From an uncultured Verrucomicrobiota bacterium (GTDB lineage Bacteria; Verrucomicrobiota; Verrucomicrobiia; Methylacidiphilales; Verrucolacustridaceae): a stretch of DNA of 6,334 bases. The translations under genes were made by a program, and so were the position numbers. The DNA is taken from contig CAIVGD010000118.1 of assembly GCA_903905395.1 (NCBI GenBank), positions 1 to 6,334 on the forward strand, in the 5' to 3' direction. Positions 1 to 4,897 of the stretch are shown here, piece by piece (within the stretch, counting starts at the first letter, position 1; each line of letters begins with the position of its first letter). Below the pieces are notes generated by a model, which saw only the letters and a list, made by a program, of their open reading frames with translations, was not told the origin of the DNA and searched no databases.

Positions 1-2
1 AC

Positions 3-3000
3 TACACGGGCACTGCAACGACGATACTGACGATCCGTGCGGGGACCGTGAGTTCTGCAAGCATCACCCTGACGGCTCCGGCGGATTTGGTTTATAGTGG
101 GACAGCAAAAAGTTATACGGCCAGTGCGGTTGGGGTGAGTGGGTTTACTTGCAGTTACGTGGGGGTGAGTCCGACGGTGTATGCGGCCAGTGCGACGGCG
201 CCTACGAATGCGGGAGGTTACGCGGTGACGGCGACTTCGGCCGACTCAAATTACAGCGGATCGCAGAGCACCAACTTCAGCATCACGACTAAGACGCTGA
301 ATATCACGGCGGAAGCCAAGACAAAGACATCCGGAGACTCCGATCCAGCACTTACCTTCACAAAGAGTGGGCTCGTTGCTGGCGACTCGATCACTGGATC
401 TTTGAACCGCACGGTTGGGGAAACCCTAGGAACATACGCCATCACCCAAGGAACCTTATCGGCAGGAAGCAACTACTCGATTAGCTTTACGGGTGCTGAT
501 CTGACGATTGTCCAGCCTGCGGAGATGTTGGCAAATCTAGGAATTTCCGAACTGTGGCATCAGGATTCCACGAATACCCCGAGTTTGGGCAGTCTGACGA
601 TGAAGGCGGGGTACACTACCACTAACGCCCAGGCGTACCGGAGGATTGTCGCTAAAATTGTCACGAATCTGGCAGCCACCTACGTAAACGTGGAACAGGT
701 CACATCGACAAATACGAACTCCTATTTTGGGTCTCTTTATATTTCGGTGACCAACACCAGTGGCTATGTTGAGTTTAATCCGACCGTATCTGGAGGGGGA
801 GATCCGAACGCCTTTTCCACCACTAGTGAGGCAGAGACCAATCTGCCGGCTGGAACATACACTTTCCGACCCAACCCGGCCACCATCACCAACTTCCTCA
901 GCCTGACTTGGACGAATGGCGGTGCCTACCCCCTCCAAGTTCCGATGGTAACGAATAACACATGGGAGGGAACCCAGTTGAGAGTGGCGGATCCAACCAC
1001 TGTAATAATCGGCTGGAATGCTTGGACCAGTGCCGAGACCAACGACACGATAAGTTTCGGTCTGAGCATTGAGACGAACTCCCCCACAAGCCACTTAATC
1101 AGCGTGGTGGACGAAAAACTCAATGGTACCAATACTAGTTGGACGGCTGGCGCAAGTACCCTAACGACGAACACCACCTATCGCGCCGAAATCAAGTTTG
1201 TGAAGACGGAAACGGGTGGTGCCTTCCGCGCCAAGCAAACCGAATTCACTTTGGTCACCGGGCCAAATTATCCGCCAACAGGTATCTCCCTTTCCTCAAC
1301 CAGTGTTCCGGAGAACTCCCCCAACGGAACCGTGGTCGGAACCCTTTCAGCGACCGATGCGGATGGAGGAGAGACGTTCACGTATGCCATATCGGGCTAT
1401 GACAGTTATTTTAAGATTGTGGGCAATCAATTGATGACCAGCTCCAGCATTCTTGATTACGAGAATAAGAACGGGAACCTAAGCACCGCTCACAAAGCGT
1501 CCGTCACTGTGAAGGTGACCGACAAGTATGGGTTCACCCTCACGAAGACACTCCTAGTCGAGGTGATCAACGACAGCACAGCCGCAGATGACTCGGACGG
1601 GGACGGCTTGCCGGACGATTGGGAGGTGACCTATTTTGGCGACACCACCAGCCAATCCGGCGGCGGGGATCCGGATGTCGATACATTCACCAATGTGCAG
1701 GAATATCTGGGTGGAACAAATCCCACCAATGGAACCAGTAAGCCTAACTTCGGCGGCGCGATCGGATTCGCCTCTCCCACCAGCACCCTGACGATTCCGG
1801 CCCCCTCCTCGCTGGGCACTGGAAATTTCGCATTGGAGTTTTGGCTCAAACCCACGAATCTTGTGAGCGCGCGTCAAATCGTGCATCAGGACGGTACGAT
1901 CACGGGGCAAAGAACTTTTTCTATCGATGTCACTTCAGCTGGCGTGATTTCGGCCCAACTCATAAAACAAGGCGGAATTACCACCAACGTGGCGACTTTC
2001 AGCATCGCTCAACCGCTGGCATGGAACCATGTCGCTTTGGTGCAGGAAGGCACCACGCTACGTCTGTATGTCAACGGAGCATCTGGATCTTCCGTGACTT
2101 TAAGTGATACCTTTAGTTCCCCCAACCTCAACCCGATCGTCTTTGGTGGTACGTCCAACCCATATCTAGGGCAAATCGACGATATCCGAATCTTCAATAC
2201 GGCCCGCACACAAGCAGAAATCATGAGCGATCTGGCTTCGCCTGCCACCTCCTACACGACCAACTTTGTAGCTTACTACAAGTTGGATGAAGTCAGCGGC
2301 GCTTCTGCCGCAGATGCTACTGGACGCAATGGAGCCGGCACTGCGGCTAATGTGACCTGGAGTCCTGGTCGTTCGCCCGGGGTGTGGGATATTGCCTCCG
2401 GCAATTACAATTTGGAGAACGATGGAGCCTCTCTGGGCTTGGAATTAGGCGGGACGGAACCGACCACATTGTACGATCAGATTTTTGTCCGGAACGGCGC
2501 GGCCACGCTAGATGGCATTGTGAATCTGATGTTCTACGGATCGTACACGGGGCCGGTATCGGGCAGTTGGCAGACGTTTGATCTGATCTGGGCGCAGAAC
2601 GGAATTACTTTTGGGTCCAACTATCAACTACGATTCAACCAGGCTGGTTACACGGTGGACACTGCGGTGGTGGAGAAGGATGGAGGTCAGTTGTGGCAGG
2701 CGACTGTGCGGGGGGTGGTGACGGCTGAGGATCTGGCGCGAGCCGCCGCTATGGCCAAGCCGGTGTTGGGAATTTCGCGGAGTCCCGGCAGAGGTGGATC
2801 GGTGGAGATGCTTTACACCTACACGAGACCGCTGGGGGGCTCTTCCATTGGTGGAAAATATGTCGTGGGTGGCGTGTCCTATGAAGTGCAGGTGAGCAGT
2901 GATCTACAGACGTGGGATCCGGCGACGATTGAGGAGGTGTCGGTGATTCCGGCTGCGGCGGGTTATGAGAATGTGACGGTGAAGGTGGTGACGGTGGCCA

Positions 3001-3035
3001 GCAGGGGGTTCTTGAAGCTCAAGGTATCGAATTAA
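3..3035 (+). CDS. Giant modular secreted/surface beta-protein, 3' part (MBG, cadherin, LamG modules)
   Basis: The frame is open from nt 3 with no stop, and residues before the GTG at nt 48 (YTGTATTILTIRAG) read as the end of another MBG-type repeat, so that GTG is not the start and the gene begins upstream. About 1010 residues are visible. Modules by nt: MBG-like repeat 57-285; MBG_2-like repeat 288-510 (SGDSDPALTF, GTYAITQGTLSAGSNYSISF); unassigned beta-rich module about 525-1260; cadherin-like domain 1269-1569 (PENSPNGTVVGTLSATDADGG); calcium-binding thrombospondin-3-like motif DSDGDGLPDDWE about 1590-1625; LamG/concanavalin-like domain 1755-2235 (FALEFWLKP, WNHVALVQ, LYVNG, IDDIRIFNTAR); a YYKLDEVSGASAADATG tail; an autotransporter-like GG-TxxTxYDQ beta segment about 2370-2710; and a C-terminal beta domain ending FLKLKVSN. 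No catalytic motif and no PEP-CTERM or LPXTG anchor is seen. Adhesion or polysaccharide binding outside the cell is inferred from the folds. Codon choice differs between the two ends and the middle. Confidence 0.9.
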   Translation, partial: YTGTATTILTIRAGTVSSASITLTAPADLVYSGTAKSYTASAVGVSGFTCSYVGVSPTVYAASATAPTNAGGYAVTATSADSNYSGSQSTNFSITTKTLNITAEAKTKTSGDSDPALTFTKSGLVAGDSITGSLNRTVGETLGTYAITQGTLSAGSNYSISFTGADLTIVQPAEMLANLGISELWHQDSTNTPSLGSLTMKAGYTTTNAQAYRRIVAKIVTNLAATYVNVEQVTSTNTNSYFGSLYISVTNTSGYVEFNPTVSGGGDPNAFSTTSEAETNLPAGTYTFRPNPATITNFLSLTWTNGGAYPLQVPMVTNNTWEGTQLRVADPTTVIIGWNAWTSAETNDTISFGLSIETNSPTSHLISVVDEKLNGTNTSWTAGASTLTTNTTYRAEIKFVKTETGGAFRAKQTEFTLVTGPNYPPTGISLSSTSVPENSPNGTVVGTLSATDADGGETFTYAISGYDSYFKIVGNQLMTSSSILDYENKNGNLSTAHKASVTVKVTDKYGFTLTKTLLVEVINDSTAADDSDGDGLPDDWEVTYFGDTTSQSGGGDPDVDTFTNVQEYLGGTNPTNGTSKPNFGGAIGFASPTSTLTIPAPSSLGTGNFALEFWLKPTNLVSARQIVHQDGTITGQRTFSIDVTSAGVISAQLIKQGGITTNVATFSIAQPLAWNHVALVQEGTTLRLYVNGASGSSVTLSDTFSSPNLNPIVFGGTSNPYLGQIDDIRIFNTARTQAEIMSDLASPATSYTTNFVAYYKLDEVSGASAADATGRNGAGTAANVTWSPGRSPGVWDIASGNYNLENDGASLGLELGGTEPTTLYDQIFVRNGAATLDGIVNLMFYGSYTGPVSGSWQTFDLIWAQNGITFGSNYQLRFNQAGYTVDTAVVEKDGGQLWQATVRGVVTAEDLARAAAMAKPVLGISRSPGRGGSVEMLYTYTRPLGGSSIGGKYVVGGVSYEVQVSSDLQTWDPATIEEVSVIPAAAGYENVTVKVVTVASRGFLKLKVSN

Positions 3036-3056
3036 GCAGGGACGGGAGCGCGTCTT

Positions 3057-3070
3057 GGGGTCAGAGGTCG
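3057..3070 (+). repeat. 14-bp dispersed repeat, copy 1 (GGGGTCAGAGGTCG)
   Basis: This is the exact reverse complement of CGACCTCTGACCCC, which occurs twice more in the window at 4756-4769 and 4839-4852. It starts 21 nt after the stop codon of the giant protein gene, so like the other copies it sits at or just past a gene end. It is probably the core of a dispersed intergenic element. Confidence 0.6.
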
Positions 3071-3132
3071 GGATTATTCTCAGTTGAAGTTTAAGATTAA
3101 GTTGAAGGGAGAGGGGGAAGCTGTGCGCGATT

Positions 3133-3164
3133 GTAGGGCGGGTCCCGCAGTTGCGGGACCCGCC
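3133..3164 (+). repeat. REP-like palindrome with GTAG foot
   Basis: A perfect 13-bp inverted repeat (GGCGGGTCCCGCA at 3137-3149 and its complement at 3152-3164) is separated by only GT. GTAG at 3133-3136 directly precedes the stem. REP elements bound by RAYT (Y1 family) transposases in enterobacteria have a conserved GTAG-type tetranucleotide at the 5' foot of the hairpin, so the geometry fits. It could also act as a bidirectional terminator or a transcript-stabilising hairpin between the converging genes, but no U-tract follows. Confidence 0.6.
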
Positions 3165-3182
3165 GGCTGGATCACATCTTGA

Positions 3183-3202
3183 GGCGCCCACGCATGGACG
3201 CC
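3183..3202. repeat. Short GC-rich stem-loop
   Basis: The arms GGCGCCCA (3183-3190) and TGGACGCC (3195-3202) pair with one mismatch around the loop CGCA. On the minus strand the sequence before the stem is GTGG, close to but not matching the GTAG foot seen elsewhere. It lies between two GTAG-foot hairpins and may belong to the same composite repeat. Confidence 0.4.
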
Positions 3203-3231
3203 CCACAGTTGTCTTCAGCCTTGAAGTTTAG

Positions 3232-3257
3232 GTAGCGGTGGCCTCTCCGAGGTCGCC
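3232..3257 (+). repeat. REP-like stem-loop with GTAG foot, imperfect
   Basis: GTAG at 3232-3235 is followed after one base by a 9-bp stem, GGTGGCCTC (3237-3245) with GAGGTCGCC (3249-3257), around a TCC loop. Two of the nine pairs are G-U if read as RNA, or mismatches as DNA. The geometry matches the palindrome about 100 nt upstream, but the stem sequence differs. Confidence 0.4.
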
Positions 3258-3321
3258 TAGCTGGACGAACAAGCTTCGGAAATGGGCGCAGTTATGAGGT
3301 GGCAAAGATTGAAGATCGTTT

Positions 3322-3338
3322 ACGTCCCTGCCGGACGT
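3322..3338 (-). terminator. Hairpin immediately after the DUF2959 stop codon
   Basis: ACGTCC (3322-3327) and GGACGT (3333-3338) form a perfect 6-bp stem with a 5-nt loop, directly abutting the TGA of the minus-strand gene. An outer inverted repeat, GATTGA (3307-3312) with TCAATC (3339-3344), could extend it with a bulge. No T-run follows on the minus strand, so termination is only a possibility. On the minus strand it contains CCGGCAGGGACG, one base different from CCGGTAGGGACG at 4900-4889. Confidence 0.35.
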
Positions 3339-3998
3339 TCAATCCTTGGATTTATTTTCCGAAGTATCGGCTTTGAGCTGACGGTAATCGGTTTTTATTC
3401 CCTCGAGAGTTTTCAGAACCTCGTCGGCTGATTTCTTGGCGGCATCGGTCACCTTGGCGGCGGCTTGGATCGAAGCGCTGTTGAGTTCCGTGGTGAAGTA
3501 CTGATTGACCTCCTGCAATTTATCTACCGCCTTGGTCAGCTTCGCGCCGATGGTGCGGACTTTCTTGTCGATCTCCTCGTACTCCTTCTTGCCCTTATTC
3601 ATGCGGGTCTGGCTGATATTTTTCAGGTCGCCCTCGAGTTTGGAGAGATCCTTTTCCCAATCGGCGAAGCGGGAATCGGCGATGCCGCGGAAGTGGTCGA
3701 TCCGATCGGAGAGGTCGGCTTGGGTGCTTTTGTAATCCTTCAAGCTGTCGCCGAAATCCTCGAAGGCATCGCGGGGTTTATCCGATTCGGTGGAGATGCG
3801 GGTGAGGTTATCGACGGCTTCTTTCAGGCGTTTGACCGTTTTGTCGATCATCTCGTCGATCTTTTCTAAGTTGGAGACCATCTCGCGGCCTTTTTCGGCC
3901 GTATCCTCGGCGCGAAGGGGGAGGTTGAAAGCCAAAAGGCAGGCCAGCAGAGGTAGGGACGACCCGATGAGGCGCCCGATTGTGTGTTGAATTTTCAT
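3339..3998 (-). CDS. Exported coiled-coil protein, DUF2959 family
   Basis: The protein has 219 residues from the ATG at 3998. A longer reading from a TTG at 4052 only adds 18 residues ahead of the signal peptide, so the ATG is preferred; no clear Shine-Dalgarno is visible for either. Residues 1-30 form a signal peptide (basic MKIQHTIGR, hydrophobic core, probable cleavage after LPLRA). LLAC at 17-20 resembles a lipobox, but the hydrophobic stretch after that Cys makes a lipoprotein less likely. The mature part is almost wholly charged helix with heptad-like spacing. The central segment around SDRIDHFRGIADSRFADWEKDL (residues 97-118) and the later helices match DUF2959 (Pfam PF11172) from memory. 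The molecular function of that family is unknown to me. The mature protein has no cysteine. A periplasmic structural or envelope-associated role is inferred only. It is divergent from the dipeptidase gene. Confidence 0.82.
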   Translation of the reverse strand: MKIQHTIGRLIGSSLPLLACLLAFNLPLRAEDTAEKGREMVSNLEKIDEMIDKTVKRLKEAVDNLTRISTESDKPRDAFEDFGDSLKDYKSTQADLSDRIDHFRGIADSRFADWEKDLSKLEGDLKNISQTRMNKGKKEYEEIDKKVRTIGAKLTKAVDKLQEVNQYFTTELNSASIQAAAKVTDAAKKSADEVLKTLEGIKTDYRQLKADTSENKSKD

Positions 3999-4153
3999 GG
4001 TCTGGATATACGGGATGGGATGGGAAGTGGAAGAAAAATTGGTAACTGGCAACGGCGCTGGAAGACAGAGGAGTGGATGGCGTCATCCGGGGTTGGGACG
4101 TAGGTCCGCATCTGGGATTGTTTTATGAATGATGAAATAGTGTATTCTGCCTC
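3999..4153. promoter_or_regulatory. Divergent spacer between the DUF2959 and dipeptidase genes
   Basis: This 155-nt spacer must hold the 5' signals of both genes, because they start from its two ends. I cannot find a convincing -35/-10 pair on either strand. Visible structure is limited to a small dyad, GGATG (4075-4079) with CATCC (4084-4088) around GCGT, which could be an operator half-site pair, and a G-tract cluster at 4012-4030. The 30 nt before the dipeptidase ATG are AT-rich without a Shine-Dalgarno. Confidence 0.3.
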
Positions 4154-4765
4154 ATGCCTTTCTGCCTGTTCATGCTCATCGTCGGCTCCGCCCTTGCCGC
4201 CCCACCTTCGGAAAATCTGGTCGAGGTCACACCCGAGAATGTTCCGGGAATCGTGCTGGAGATGCGTTATGCCACGGAGAGGAACATCACGGGGAAGAAG
4301 ATATATGCGGATGGCCGAGCCTGGCTGAGGCAGGAAACAATCCGCAAGCTGGCTCGGGTGGCGGTGGATTTGAAGGAGAGCGGATATCGGTTGATTCTTT
4401 GGGATGCCTGGCGGCCCGCCTCGGCCCAAAAAGCCCTGTGGGCGGCCAAGCCGGATGGGCGGTTTCTGACGCCGCCATCCAAGATCAGCCGGCACACGCG
4501 AGGGACGAGTGTGGATGTGTCCCTGGCTGACCTGAGTGGGAAAACCCTGGAAATGCCGAGCGATCATGATGAGTTCAGCGCGAAGGCGGATGAGGATTTT
4601 TCCGACGTGCCGAAGGAGGTTGGACGAAGGGCACGGATTTTGCGGCAAGCGATGTTTCGTGCCGGATTTTCCGGCGTGCCTGACGAGTGGTGGCACTACG
4701 ATCTGCGCGATTGGGCGGACTACGAGCCGATTGAGGGCAAAGGGCGAAGGGATTTCGACCTCTGA
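4154..4765 (+). CDS. VanX/DdpX-type D-alanyl-D-alanine dipeptidase (M15D), probably exported
   Basis: The protein has 203 residues, close to VanX (202). M15D enzymes are zinc peptidases that hydrolyse the D-Ala-D-Ala dipeptide. The signature is complete: SRHTRGTSVDVSL gives zinc ligands H114 and D121, and PDEWWH gives the catalytic base E178 and third ligand H181. H-to-D and E-to-H spacings equal those of VanX (116/123 and 181/184). DAWRP places the substrate-site arginine at R87; the stretch from it to H114 is about 18 residues shorter than in VanX. The C-terminus DFDL corresponds to FDF in VanX. Residues 1-16 (MPFCLFMLIVGSALAA) look like a signal peptide without a basic n-region. The ATG at 4154 is the only start: TGA occurs in frame at 4133 with no start codon between. 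No vanS/R/H/A-like gene is in the window, so dipeptide scavenging or wall recycling is likelier than glycopeptide resistance. The stop codon lies inside a dispersed repeat. Confidence 0.93.
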   Translation: MPFCLFMLIVGSALAAPPSENLVEVTPENVPGIVLEMRYATERNITGKKIYADGRAWLRQETIRKLARVAVDLKESGYRLILWDAWRPASAQKALWAAKPDGRFLTPPSKISRHTRGTSVDVSLADLSGKTLEMPSDHDEFSAKADEDFSDVPKEVGRRARILRQAMFRAGFSGVPDEWWHYDLRDWADYEPIEGKGRRDFDL

Positions 4766-4769
4766 CCCC
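4751..4769 (-). repeat. 19-bp direct repeat, copy A, overlapping the dipeptidase 3' end
   Basis: GATTTCGACCTCTGACCCC is repeated exactly at 4834-4852, and its last 14 bases recur inverted at 3057-3070. This copy encodes the final DFDL and the TGA of the dipeptidase gene and runs 4 nt past the stop. Strand is given relative to the copy at 3057. Confidence 0.65.
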
Positions 4770-4833
4770 ACCGATGTTGTTGTTAGCTAGTTATTTAACC
4801 CAAATTTCGAGGATAAAAACGGCGTATTTTAAC

Positions 4834-4852
4834 GATTTCGACCTCTGACCCC
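4834..4852 (-). repeat. 19-bp direct repeat, copy B
   Basis: This is an exact second copy of the sequence at 4751-4769, in the same orientation, separated from it by 64 nt of AT-rich sequence. It lies in the convergent spacer and encodes nothing. A looser resemblance precedes it: TTAACCCAAATTTCGAGG at 4795-4812 against TTAACGATTTCGACC at 4830-4844, which hints at several degenerate copies. Confidence 0.65.
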
Positions 4853-4858
4853 GAGGGT

Positions 4859-4879
4859 GTCGTCTGACAATCGGACGAC
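4859..4879. repeat. Stem-loop in the convergent spacer
   Basis: GTCGTCTGA (4859-4867) and TCGGACGAC (4871-4879) pair over 9 positions with one T-G mismatch (a G-U pair in RNA) around the loop CAA. It lies six bases after repeat copy B and two bases before the next hairpin. As it is placed between two converging genes it may serve as a terminator for either, but it lacks a T-run. Confidence 0.45.
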
Positions 4880-4881
4880 TA

Positions 4882-4897
4882 GGACGGGCGTCCCTAC
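4882..4897 (-). repeat. REP-like GTAG-foot hairpin overlapping the DUF2851 stop
   Basis: Read on the minus strand, GTAG (4897-4894) is followed directly by a small hairpin, GGACG (4893-4889), CC, CGTCC (4886-4882). The TAG of GTAG is the stop codon of the DUF2851 gene. The foot-plus-hairpin layout is the same as at 3133-3164 and 3232-3257. Confidence 0.4.

Larger units (their letters stand above)
3036..3338. other. Gene-free spacer with clustered hairpins and repeats
   Basis: This 303-nt stretch separates the 3' ends of the giant protein gene and the DUF2959 gene, which converge on it. No ORF here has convincing protein character. It holds one copy of a 14-bp dispersed repeat, a strong GC-rich palindrome, two weaker stem-loops and a short hairpin abutting the DUF2959 stop codon, all listed separately. 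None is followed by a clear T-run, so a classical intrinsic terminator cannot be claimed for either gene, although any of the stem-loops could stop or protect convergent transcripts. Confidence 0.7.

Noticed and set aside
48..50. GTG as the start codon of the giant protein
   Set aside because: The frame continues open to the window edge and the residues before it fit the end of a preceding MBG repeat, so the gene starts upstream.
537..1094. Minus-strand open frame of 185 residues inside the giant protein gene
   Set aside because: It has no recognisable motif, and the opposite frame has clear domain-level protein character throughout.
3133..3257. CRISPR array or tRNA in the hairpin-rich spacer
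   Set aside because: There are no regularly spaced identical repeats, and no cloverleaf or TPsiC-arm consensus can be drawn.
4125..4153. ATG at 4125 as an alternative start for the dipeptidase
   Set aside because: It is in a different frame and would require a frameshift; the peptide it reads is unrelated to the family.
4154..4765. Part of a vancomycin-resistance (van) cluster
   Set aside because: No VanH, VanA/B ligase or VanS/R regulator gene is adjacent, the protein has a signal peptide, and the neighbours are unrelated DUF genes.
4815..4831. AAAA-CGGCGTA-TTTT as an intrinsic terminator after the dipeptidase gene
   Set aside because: The stem would be only four A-T pairs, too weak for termination, and there is no GC-rich stem followed by a T-run.
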